From Buxus sempervirens (Eukaryota > Streptophyta > Magnoliopsida > Buxales > Buxaceae), in the NCBI GenBank assembly GCA_947561395.2, contig OX387192.1:35733520-35797519 (forward strand): a stretch of 64,000 bases of DNA, given 5' to 3'. A program made the position numbers and the translations under genes. Shown in pieces: positions 40,101 to 50,303 of the stretch. The notes beneath the pieces were generated by a model. It saw only the letters and a list, made by a program, of their open reading frames with translations, was not told the DNA's origin and did no database searches. Within the stretch, counting starts at the first letter, position 1, and each line of letters begins with the position of its first letter.

Positions 40101-41053
40101 TTTTGTTAAAGTTAGTAAAACCCACCTGCTCAAGTCTACTGTGCCGAGGTGCAAGGTCACACAAGGAATGCAAAAGCCGGATACCACATAACATGTATTT
40201 TAGGCAGGCAACATCTTTGTTAGATGAAATAAGCACAGCAATAAGATGCAGGGGTAAAGACGGCGCAACTCTTTCCATATCAATCTGAAAAGACTAACAA
40301 TTTTTAATAAAACCATTTTATATAACAAAACAGAATGAGTATGATAGAAGCACAATAGTAATAAAATAGTGACAGTGATATATTACCTGAACCAATGACC
40401 CTCTTTCAGTATAAAGGTTTATAATAAAATTTTCAGAGTCCCTCAAAAGCTTATTAATCTCCTGAGAGCTAAGGCCATGCAACTCTTTTACTGCTGATTT
40501 TAAGTCAATAGCCTGTCAATGTTAAAAAGTAGATATAAAAAGCATATTTTGTTCATCTCAGAAGGAAGATAAGAATAAAAATACCAGAGCCATAACTGTA
40601 TTTAATATTCTTTTTTTTTTTTTTTTTTTTTTGACACAGAACTGTATTTAATATTCATCACCATGACAAACAAACACCCCCACCCCACCCAACCCCCCCC
40701 CCCCCAAAACACAAAGACACCCCAAAAAAACCAGCACCTTCCAAAAAGAAGGACCAGTCTTAACCCAAATAACAGAGGTTGTATGAAAATTACTCAGCCT
40801 TTTAATATAGATATTTTATAGAATAATATACCCAAGGAACTAAAAATTATAATACGACATCACTAACCTAAAGTTAATACAGTATATGACAGCTCAACTA
40901 AATAATGATTCACAAGTAAATTAAAATGAGAACTTCAACAAAGGTGACCTTGCCCTAAATATTAAAATGGTTTCTTTAGACTTACATCCAAAATGGTTTC
41001 CTTATACTTACTTGTTCAGCATTGCTTGGCGATTCTTCCTTAATGTGCTTCAT
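25172..41053 (-). CDS. NDX: NODULIN HOMEOBOX (NDX) protein
   Basis: Seventeen coding exons join in phase on the minus strand: 41053-41012, 40512-40387, 40284-40126, 37074-36991, 36913-36785, 36536-36312, 33899-33768, 33643-33548, 33135-32974, 32248-31933, 31828-31703, 31626-31557, 27472-27409, 27284-27207, 26849-26271, 26151-26117 and 25754-25172. They total 3006 bases, 1001 residues. The N-terminal two thirds is helical and family-specific (DLKSAVKELHGLSSQEINKL, RVAPSLPLHLIAVLISSNK, ILLDDFKVIEQLMDLVFYM). The atypical homeodomain spans about 752-817 (RRRRKRNIMNEKQITIIERA, then SQLKNWLNNRKARLARA in helix 3, split over three exons). The NDX-B domain is at the C-terminus (YEPGQCASLIDGEGKEVAKG, GRWHGKNL). 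In Arabidopsis, NDX binds single-stranded DNA in the R-loop at the COOLAIR promoter and affects FLC, seed ABA responses and heterochromatin. The start ATG at 41053 follows a splice acceptor, with a likely 5' UTR exon near 41814-41954. The gene is unusually stretched by transposon-rich introns. Confidence 0.93.
27690..29040 (-). mobile_element. Ty1/copia gag relic inside an NDX intron
   Basis: Reading the minus strand from 29040, a gag start is visible (PIPNLFPELTKVGPFNGHY, then CWQSKI), followed near 28230 by a zinc-knuckle remnant (CYVCGRPGW) and at 28030-27764 by the GAG-pre-integrase region (GQGKVMLKLTSGKVFSLFHV, LRVLDTRENLVSPLL). Frameshifts and stops break it, integrase and reverse transcriptase are not seen, and no LTRs were found. 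It lies in the 4.1-kb intron 27473-31556 in the same orientation as NDX. Confidence 0.75.
37075..40125 (-). other. 3-kb NDX intron
   Basis: This intron separates the third and fourth coding exons of NDX. It holds no coding segment. Around 38870-39180 there is a block with 'tggtaccagtaccacc' and 'cagtaccgcctgagtcaagg' that looks like a non-autonomous transposon remnant. The rest is AT-rich. Confidence 0.5.
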
Positions 41054-41813
41054 ATTTCTGGATCTGAAAAAGTAAACAGATGAATTAAGATAAGAAATAG
41101 AAAAGCAACACAGAGAAAGGGGCTCGCTAGCATTTTATTTGCGATATGAGAATTCCAGAAAGGCAAGCTTAGAGAATTAGCACAATTGGAAAGAAATGCA
41201 AGTTGGTTAATTATGGATGTATAAGCAACCAATTTGAAACGAAGTTCAAGAATATTCAATGCCCAAGCTAAAAAAAGCTAGACTCCAGACTCCTAGAGGA
41301 TATCTTCATGTTTTAAAAATCACACTATGTGTACGGCTACCACTGAAGAAATTAGTCTCACTAAGATATATAAAGTCAAACTGCCAATACAAAACCTCAA
41401 TTTTGAGCAGAAAAAGATTCCAATAATACTTATTAAGAAAAAATATATATAAGATAGTACTTTGATTTGATGGTTTAAGATTGCCGGAAATATTCTGTAT
41501 CCGAAAAATCGGAAGGACAGTGGCATGACATCTGCATGTTATCGATATCCCTCTGCATGTCGATCACGAACATCATACTACTCAACTAAATATATCCCTT
41601 TTTTTTATTTTGTCCCCCTGAGGTTCCAAGCGAATTCCTCTGACCTAGAATTCAAATCTCCCTAAAATTCTCAGGACCCATCAACCCAAATCCCTAGATT
41701 CGGAGTTCAGATAATGAATCAGATAATTACTTCGACAAAATGAATAACACACACAACAAAATCGCTTAAGAAAAACTCAAATAAGAATGAGGTCGAGCAT
41801 AAAAGAAGCTCAC

Positions 41814-41954
41814 CCGAGAACTCTGGCGGTCGATGAAATCGAGTTTGGAGAACCGATGAGCTTTGTTCTTTCTAAATAGAAAATCCGAGCAGGAAAATTT
41901 CGGGGAAAAAACAAGTGTTCCTGGCTTTCTCCGCTTCCATGCAAATGTAAGCAT
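41814..41954 (-). other. Probable NDX 5' UTR exon
   Basis: On the minus strand the sequence ends CCAGAGTTCTCGG|GTGAGC, a good donor at 41813-41812, and pairs with the acceptor TTTTTCAG just before the start-codon exon (about 41064). The upstream boundary is not defined. The exon contains no in-frame ATG for NDX. Confidence 0.55.
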
Positions 41955-44468
41955 GGAAACGAGAGGATGTTCAGAATGGATTAGTAGTGAGTGACGACGA
42001 CTACGTTAAAATACGCTTTTGTTAGTTAAACACTGAACGAAAGTGATGGAGGACAATGAGCCAGGGGTGTGCAGGCTGACATGGATCAACCCGGTAAGAG
42101 ATGGTTTCATGCGGCAGACGATTTCATCCCGTAAGGGATTGAGATTTCCTTCGCCACGTGGCTAATTCTTCTTGAGCGTAGACAATAAAATTTGTCCCCG
42201 GTGCCCTCCTCATTTTCACCCCAAAAGACGACAGGCGCGACAAGACTCAAGAGGTACCTCCTCCGAAATACCGGTTGCTAATGGACTAAAACATAATTAT
42301 CAATTAATTACGTGGCGTGTCTTGTGTAATAATGTACCGTGCAGCGCCAATCAGCGTACATGCACTCCATATCTCTCAGTGAATGCCGTGCCGGCGAAAT
42401 TTAGCCTGTGCCGGCGAAATTTCACTGGTTTCAACTGAAACCGAAACGGAATCCATGTTAGATTGTTAAAAACCCTCTCATTTCGCCTTGTGCCGATCGA
42501 AACAGGAGCAATTTCAACGGAACCGTCGAAATCGTCGGATTCAAAAACCTGTGTAAGAGAGAGACCGAGCGAACAGAACGGATAAAAGGGGTCTACTGTC
42601 TACCTCGTCTCAGGTCCTCTACCCTGCTAAAAAAAATTCCAAAACGACAAGAGAGCGAGAGAGAGAGAGAGCGGGAGAGAAAGGGAACCGTTCCTCTGTC
42701 GCCCTCCGTGACTGCTCCGTTATTCAAAGGAGAGAACGAAGGCGGATGAAGGGAAGAGAGAGAATGAGGGAGCATACCTGCCTCGCTGCGACTCGCTCTT
42801 GTTACCGTAAGCCTAAAACCCCCTTCCTCTTCCATTTACAAGATTATTCATATTTATCTAACATACTTATCCATGAAAAGTGAAAAAATATTACAAATAA
42901 AATATTTCTAATTATACATTTGTAAATAATATCTAAGAAATACGGTTAGGCTAATATTATATTTATCTATATATAATATAAAAAATTAAATCGAAAATTT
43001 TGTTATATAAGTGTATAAATGTGCAAAATAATAAGAATATAATAATACAAAGGTAATATAATTTAATTATATTAATATAAATAATGTATTGTACATATAT
43101 AAACATACACACTTATATATAATAACATTATTATTACTATAATATTAGCTTTAAATTTCTTAAGATATTTTTACTTCTATAATTTATTCTAGATTTTTTA
43201 ATATTCTTAATTCTCGACATGGCAGCACGAAAAATTCCATAGCACGAACGGCGTGCCAGTTAAATTCCGTCCAAGAAGCACATGGGGCCCAGCAAAACGG
43301 CACAGCGAACCTTTGATATCTCTTAACAATCTGACCCCACACGTCAGTCCAATGGGTCGAACTGCTGACCCGTTGTCTCCGCGGCTCCATAATTAAATGG
43401 AATTAAACCGGATCAAATCAAATATTAAACGGTGAAAATCAAATACCAAGTAGGAAATACATGAAAACTGGTACTCAGTTTTTCTTTTACAGCTTATTAC
43501 TTCTGGTTGAAGTGGGTTGGACCAGATTTTTAAAATAAAAAAAAAAGGTCAAAATAAACCATAAAGATGTGACTATTAAGCCCTTCTGTTCTTGGAGTAT
43601 CTACAGCTGATTATCCTTTTGACAACTATATTTGGGAATATTGTGCCTTTTTAGGGAAGAAATGCATGGTCTCCTATTGGCATTGTGCTATACAAGTGGC
43701 AGGTGCAGTTATGCCTCTTTCAGGAAAGAAAGTCATGGTGTCCTATTGGCAATGTGTTATACAAGTGGCTGGTGCATTTTTTTTTTTTTGGGCCCATTTT
43801 GGTATTTGCTACAGCCGTAGCCATCTGGAAAACATTAATGGCAGAATAATGGTTAATCACAGTACAAGGTACAAGATGACTGCTTCATTGTAATGGTAGA
43901 TGATATGAGTAAGAAAACAACTCTCACTAATCAATTTTCTTGCCACAACAGAAACATGCACAATAAAGGGGAAATTTTTTTGTTATAATAGTAGTCTCAT
44001 CAATAACAATTTGGATTGTGTCTGCAACTGTACCTGCTGTTTGATCACATTAGACTATAATGTTACATAGGCCCCTCTCTGTTACAGTTTCAGATCTTCT
44101 TAAAATTTTTGAGTAGAAATAATAGGAGGGATAAGTTAATTTCTTCAAATGCCCCAACTCAGTGGTATCATTGATCTAGTCTGTGGGGAAAGATGATCTG
44201 TATTGCAGGACTCTCATATAGTAAATGGCTATTGAGATAGAATAGTAATTCTAATGAACCTCTGCTCAAAAGGAAAAATGAAGCCATTCTGCATGGTATG
44301 ATCATTAACTGAGAAACAGAGAAAAGCAATACCCTCTCAAGGTATTATGAAAAACTGAGGAATCATGCATGGATTTGACAATATAACAAAACTAACAGAT
44401 TGAGAGGGTATAGCTGTTTGTTTGTGTTGCACCAAGAATTCAGATATTGAAATCACAAGGAAAAATGC
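41955..44468. other. Intergenic region upstream of NDX
   Basis: Near 42390-42425 the unit GTGCCGGCGAAATTT appears twice in direct repeat, akin to the GC-rich repeats in SCL28 intron 2. A GA microsatellite lies at about 42655-42671. Very AT-rich DNA follows at 42840-43200. An imperfect tandem duplication of 64-65 bp lies at 43644-43707 and 43712-43776, both ending in CAAGTGGC(A/T)GGTGCA. No gene was recognised. Confidence 0.5.
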
Positions 44469-46015
44469 TCACCTGCGACTTGAGAACCTTGAAGCGGATG
44501 GTCCTGCACCCCTTTCTTCATCTTCTGTATCATCGTTCACTATTATGGCCGGAATCCTTGATCTGGTTTTCCGAGGAGGAGGCTTCATTGTGGCTCTAGA
44601 ATCATCGGAAATGTCACCCACGCATTCGGATGAATAATGTGCAAAGGGGGCAAAGAGCAGCATATATAATACTCAAAATCGAAACCGACACCCTTTTGGA
44701 AACTAATTGAATTTCTGGTCCACCAAGTGTCGATTTTGACAGGTAAATCACCAAAACCAAAGAAGATATTCATTGATTCACATTAAATAGAGAAAATAAA
44801 TTGCCGTAACGCCGAGAAGACAAGTAGCAAGCTGCAGTTTTTCTAAAACCGCATTCAAAAAAATTTTCCATGTATTCATGAATCATTTTGATGAATTTCC
44901 TCTTTGGTCACATTTTCTGAATATTGAGTTATAGTGCATTCGACAAAAAGTATACAGTGGAATGCCTGATTATGTTGATAATTTCAGTAATTTAGAACAC
45001 AACCCACTCTGTGATTCACATGTGAATAAGGTATGCAGACATGCAAGATCCTAAATGATGCCTTTTAGCTGATCAGTTTTCTACTAGCCAAATTAGAACT
45101 GTCAACTGAAGTAAGACTCTGCCCTTGTATATGCAGCTAAACATGCTTCATATTTCCACCTGGCTTTATTGTGCTTCTGTCGCAAGAGAAAAAGGAAAAC
45201 CAAATTTATAAATGAACAAATGAAACAAAAACCTTTTACCTTGAAATAAGACTTGTTAATGATATTCCGCTTTTTTGCATTTAATCCAAGTGTCTCTGAC
45301 ATATCCCAAAATCCTCTAAGACAACACTGGACGGATCTATACTCCATTTCCACGTCCTGGTTAACCATGTCTGCATTCAAAAATATCATACTTGGTATTG
45401 AGAACAGAAATACCAAAATGCCTTCCTACAGTGATCATAAGAGCATTATGATTTCATAAAATGTCCTTACATTTCTTGTGCTGCTATATCTCTTGGGCTA
45501 TCAGTCTCGTCCTGTAAGAATCAACAGTAAAATGGATGGAGATAAAACTCAAAGCACATGATAAAGTTAATAAATAAATTGCTACAAATACAACCTGACC
45601 CTTTTTTTCAGGAAATATGGCAGCAAACTCCATAATATAATCCATTGGTCAATAAATAGACCACAATAAAGAGTATTTGCCAGTTCAGTAATTATAGAAG
45701 AGTTGTTCAATTGAAACATATGCTAAGTGACTCAATATTTGGAGTCCAAGTGAATTTGAATAGGAGTAGCTCTGGATGCATAAACATTGACAGAAATGAC
45801 ACAGGTGATTTCACCTGTTTAAGAGAGACCTGATACTGACTGGTGATAAAAATATATTTTGCCATAAGGATGGCAAATGACCTTCGGGCTATTTCTGACA
45901 CCCTAGAGGTGAACGCGATAGCAATTGAATTCATTAGCCCAGTTATTTTGACAAGAATTGATTGCTTGGGATAACAATGCCTGTTTGATAATATATAGTC
46001 AGCATAGTTTTTCAT
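44469..46015 (-). other. Exon-like segments of an unrecognised minus-strand gene
   Basis: Four or five minus-strand blocks look like exons: about 45990-45830 (ITGLMNSIAIAFTSRVSEIA), about 45655-45600 (MDYIMEFAAIFPEKKGQ, donor CAG|GTTGTA), 45515-45471 (DETDSPRDIAAQE, donor AAAT|GTAAGG), about 45361-45247 (EMEYRSVQCCLRGFWDMSET then NAKKRNIINKSYFK, donor AAG|GTAAAA) and 44612 or above to 44469 (MKPPPRKTRSRIPAIIVNDD, ending RFSSRR with donor CAG|GTGAGC). The phases of the 45471 and 45361 blocks do not agree simply, and no terminal exon was found below 44469. A TATATAT near 44665 could also mean that the last block starts its own gene. I cannot name the protein. A basic, acidic-patched tail suggests a nuclear protein, but that is weak. 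Confidence 0.35.
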
Positions 46016-46026
46016 AAATCCTTGAC

Positions 46027-47660
46027 TTTTTTTTGGGGATGAAAAGTTACTACTATATTAATATAAAGGAGAAAACAGCTACAAGACTTCACAAATATCA
46101 ATACAAAAATACCAAATTACACATTTCTCATGAAAAAGAAATCCCAACCCGGAATCCCAAAACAAAGATCTTGCCTAAGCACCCCACTCTTGGCTAAATC
46201 ATCTGCCAAATCATTAGCAAAGTGAAGCAGTGCACATGGTTGAATGAGATATTCAGCACATGAGAAAGATCCCAAACCGTTTGGATCAGGTGTATAAATC
46301 CCCATGTACGGTCATGGCATCCTCCTGCCCATTAGATAACAGTGAGAGAGTCACCTTCCACCTGCGAGTTTTCGAAACCTTTAGAGACAACCCCCTTGAG
46401 CCCCATAATGAGGGCTAAAATCTCAGCTCTAGTTGAGTCACCCTCACCGATATGAAGGCATGGATGATCCCTCCTCTCCGATCTCTAAATACATTTCCAA
46501 TCCCATATGGACCTAGGTTGCTGAAACTGCCACCATCAAAATTAAGCTTAATCATGCCAACTCTAGGGGGTAGCCATCTATCCACACTCCTCGTTGCTGC
46601 ACCAACAAATCTGCAACTTCTTTCCAGTGATGAATAATCATGAATGCATGAATTCCTGAAAAATCAGGTAGTGCCTAGATCCAGGATGTACAACTTGGTA
46701 TTATGGAATTAACAACTTCCTCCTTACTCCTTGTCTTCAAAGATCTTCCTGTTGCGCTCTTCCCAAATAGACCAGATGATAGCAAGACTGACAGACTTGT
46801 ACAGAATCCATCTCCTATTCCTCTAATGAAAAGAACTCCATTTTCCAGGGCCATTATCAGAAGTAGCTGAAAACACCCAAAGGATCTGAAGCCTATGCAA
46901 AAACGAGCACCAAATCCACAGAGCAAACTTGCAGTCCAAAAATAAATGATCCACTAACACCCCTTGCTTCAAGCACATAATGCAAATTTGAGGATATAGA
47001 GCATAGATAGACCTCCTCCTTGGCAGCAAGTCATAGTTATTGACTTTGCTAAACAATACCATCCACACAAATGCTGTAACACAATGAGGGGAAAAAATGT
47101 TTCTTCAAAGAAACAGTGGGAGGAGGAGCAGGATGGAGATCTTTATGTAAAAGAAGAGAGAAAGGCAAGGCTTTGTTAGAAAAGCAATCTTTAGGATCCA
47201 AAGTCCAAATACAAGTATCAGAAATATTAAGGTAGAATAGATGACAACATCCTTAAGAAGATTAAAAAGAGAGGATAATTTGGAGACATTAAAGAGTCTA
47301 AGGTTCCTACTGAAAGCCAAATTCCAAGTAAACGCTGCCATCAGACCAATAAAGAATATCCGCAACTCAATCCTGAAAATACGAGGAAAGAGAAAGTTGA
47401 GGGGGCTTTCAGCGCACCAGATATCAAACCAAAACGAATGAGAATACACTGCCCACTTAGAATCTGACCCGCGGAGAGAAAATATGGAATAGGGCAGATA
47501 TCAGTCTCCAGAGGTTTGCATTGGACATACTAGCTCTTGGATTTATGTCCCAATTATTCTAGTTTACCCCACACTTACTTGCAATGACTTTCCTCCACAA
47601 GCTCTTTCGTTTCATACTAAGCGCTGGAAAGCAGTTTATTAAGGTTTTATGGATTATGGA
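46027..47660 (-). mobile_element. LINE relic with RNase H domain
   Basis: On the minus strand from about 47660: a 'LWRKVIASKCGVN' type RT-to-ZF linker, the W-rich segment (FWFDIWCAESPLNFLFPRIF), a zf-RVT region (LYPQICIMCLKQGVLVDHLF, 47068-46823), then RNase H (about 46560 to 46117, ending ALLHFANDLADDLAKSGV), and a T run at 46027-46034 marking the poly(A) tail. It carries many stops and frameshifts. It lies between the SWIB exon and the exon-like blocks below 46015, in the same orientation. Confidence 0.8.
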
Positions 47661-48183
47661 AAAGACAATTATCAACTATATCCTGTCAAAACTTGAAAAT
47701 GTAAAGTGCACTGATTTGGAATTTAAAAGAAGCCTCCCTTGGCCACTGAAAGCACAACAAATCACTTATGAGTGTGTCTACCAAAAAAATAAGGGGGAGA
47801 ACCCTATAGTCATTCTTTCTCTCACGAAGATATCTCTTACACGGTTAAAAGGAAAATAAAAAAAAGGAAGGAAAAAGAAAAATGTCCAACACACAATTTC
47901 ATCATCTCTAAGTAACAAAATTACTGATTCAATCTTATCGTTAAGGTATCAACGATTCGTACTTCCTCAAGCGAATAACAGAATTTTCTAGTTCCAAGCT
48001 GTTCTAACATAGCTACACGCTCATTGTGAACCTCCCAATAAACAAGCAGAACAATAGATATGTTACATACAGCTAAGGAGAGATTTAGAACCCCATATCA
48101 ACACATCTGTTCGAATATTCAAGTTCAATGAATCAAAATTTCACAGAACAAAACACAACCGTATGCAATGGGCCGTTAAAAAC

Positions 48184-48357
48184 CTGGAGTTTGTTGGTCT
48201 TGGTGTAGGACCATACGCGCATCAAGCAATCCATACTGGAAAACTGAGACTGGCCCGGGAACTCTTGAAGGTTTGAAGGGAGATTTATGTGGTCAATCAG
48301 ATTTTCCAGCCTTTTGGGGTTCTCTGTGATGGTTTTCTTCGGCTTCTGGGGAAACAT
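48184..48357 (-). CDS. SWIB/MDM2-domain small protein, first exon only
   Basis: The 58 codons from the ATG at 48357 read KRLENLIDHINLPSNLQEF, GQSQFSSMDCLMRVWSYTKT and NKLQ, then a GT donor at 48183. This is the N-terminal half of the SWIB fold of small plant SWIB proteins of about 100-110 residues (usual text NLPS.LREFVGQSQISR..C..RVWSYIKTNNLQ). A TATA-like ATATATTAAAG lies on the same strand at about 48399-48410. The second half, which normally begins DP.NK and contains CDEKLKSIL, was not found down to 44.4 kb. The gene is therefore either broken or has a very distant second exon; the LINE at 46027-47660 sits where it would be expected. Several usually conserved positions differ (V to P, IS to FS, I to T in WSYI), which supports decay. 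Confidence 0.7.
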
Positions 48358-48639
48358 CTCTCTCGCTCCTCTTTCTGCAACTGCAACTCGGATCCCTTTA
48401 ATATATGGGGTATATTAGAATACAAAGCGCTTTTTTTTTTTGATAATATACAAAGCGCTTCAATCTTGAAAATTTCCGCATAAAAAATAACTGGAGTTGC
48501 TGGACGCGCAGTCATGATTCATGAACGTACCCAGCCAACCACTTGGTTCCTTGATTATTTCAAATTCACAAAAAAAAAGTAAAGCGAATAGTTTTTGTTT
48601 TGTTTTGTTTTTTTTCGTGGTACATGCAGTGAAAGTCAC

Positions 48640-49515
48640 CCATAAGTAGGGTTGTTTATCATGCCGTGCTGTGCTGGACCTTAAATATGGGGCTCGTGGC
48701 CCGGCTAACACGTGGGTGACACGGCCCGCGTGCGTAGCCTGGTGTGCCCGACTAGGCCGGCCCGCCAGGCATGCCAACACCTAACCGTTTTTCCCCCTAA
48801 AATGATTAAAAAGTACTTCTATTTATTTTTTTTGCAATTTTACTCCCCCAGCAACCATATTAGGGGGTATACTTGCAATTAATTATAGATAACCATTTTT
48901 GGTTTTCTATAAATAGGCCTAACCATTCCCACTCCAAACCACACCTCTTTTCTTCTCTTCTTACTTTCTTAGAGTTTTGTTTAAAGTTTTGGTCAATGGC
49001 TAGTAGTCTCGGCAGAGTGCTCACATGGGGGGGGGAACTCTAAAAAAGTTATGAATTTTTTTTTTCCTTCCTTCATTTTCTTTGTAGAATCATGTTTAGT
49101 GATTTTGCTAATGGCCGGCAAAGTCACAATGCTCTTGACCCTAACCGTTAGCAAATCACTGAACAAACCTCTTCACGTCTACATAGGAGTTGCAAAAGCC
49201 TCTTCACATCTCCTTGAGCTTGATTGTTAGTTTCAAACAATAATTGACATAAGTAACACTTTTGCAACTCCTCATTTTGGAATAGATCAAGAGGTAAATA
49301 AACATATTTTTTAGAAATTTTTTATGGTTTTATACTATTTTTCTTTGTTTTTTTACAAAAAAAAACCTAGGCCTACTTGGCTCGGCACAGCCCAGCCCTA
49401 GGAGTGCCACGGGTTGGGGGGGGGGGGGGGGGGGGGGGTGGTTGGCTAATGGGCCAACACCCGTGGCCCGTCAGGCACGCACTAAACGGGCTGGAGTTGT
49501 GCATGGGAAAAAACG
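48640..49515. repeat. GC-rich repeat segment, possible decayed DNA transposon
   Basis: GC-rich blocks lie at both ends (GTGCTGTGCTGGACC... with GGCCCGGC at 48660-48775; GGCCCGTCAGGCACGCAC at 49465-49485). Between them are a TATAAATAGG-like box (48909) and a short reading frame beginning ATGGCTAGTAGTCTCGG. This pattern resembles non-autonomous hAT elements, but no clear terminal repeats or target duplication were found. A run of 23 G lies at 49416-49438. Confidence 0.35.
49416..49438. repeat. G homopolymer of 23 bases
   Basis: Uninterrupted G run inside the GC-rich repeat segment; mirrored by C runs of 21 at 57965-57985 and of about 14 near 40690-40705. Confidence 0.95.
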
Positions 49516-49776
49516 GTCAAGCATGAAAATTTCCTATTCAAATTAAAATGTGGATCCAAATTTTTTGAATTCACTTTATATAATGTATAGTAATCGAGTG
49601 CAAGTGCATGAAAAATGGGATAAACGCGAAAAGAAACGATTTTACAGTAAGGTTTTTTTTACTTCACAAGAAAATGGGGAAAAGAAAATATTTTCCTGAC
49701 GTTTGTGGGAAAACAAAAATCAACGGAAAACACTTTCCAAATTGAAGAAAAATCGGCGGAAAATAACTTCCGCTAA

Positions 49777-50303
49777 GGCTGTGTTTGGAGCTTTGGATTT
49801 GGGAGAAAAGAAGATAAGAGAAGAGAAAAGAAAAATACTGATTTTCTTTTCTTTTCTAATGTTTGGATGAGATGAGAAATGAGAAGACAAGAAAATTTTA
49901 TTTTAATAAGATGATGGGTTGGGGTGGTGGGCGGTGGTGCTAGGTGGTGGTGGCGAGCAACAGTGGATGGTGGTGTTGGCAGGCAATGGTGGCGGCAGCT
50001 GGTGGTGGGCGATGGTGGCGGCTGGTGGGTGGTGGTGGCGGCTAGTGATGGTGATGGTTGGCAATGGTGAGTAGTAGTGGTGGTGGATGTTGCTAGTGGT
50101 GGGGTGGGTGGGTGGTGTGAATAATGATAATTGATGGTGAATTTTTTTTTCTTTCAAAATTCTTACATTTTTTGAGAGAAAATGTATTACATTAGAGAGG
50201 AGAGAATTTGGAGAGAAAATCTTAATTTCTTTCGTCAAAACCAATCAAGAGGGAAGAAAATTTTATCATTTTCTTTTTCATTTCTCCGGTTTCAAACACA
50301 GCC
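49777..50303. mobile_element. TIR element (MITE) with a GGT-rich core
   Basis: The left end reads GGCTGTGTTTGGAGCTTTGG. The right end in reverse complement reads GGCTGTGTTTGAAACCGG, so the first 11 bases are identical. Next to both ends are mirrored AAGAAAATTTTAT blocks. The core (about 49917-50120) is a degenerate GGT/GGC trinucleotide repeat. A target duplication is not clear (TAA on the left, AAA on the right). The ends suggest the PIF/Harbinger or hAT class. Confidence 0.6.

Noticed and set aside
42593-42835. 80-codon Ser/Leu-rich minus-strand frame
   Set aside because: Largely the translation of a GA microsatellite and flanks.
49903-50244. 113-codon His/Pro/Thr-rich frame on the minus strand
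   Set aside because: Translation of the GGT-repeat core of a TIR element, not a gene.
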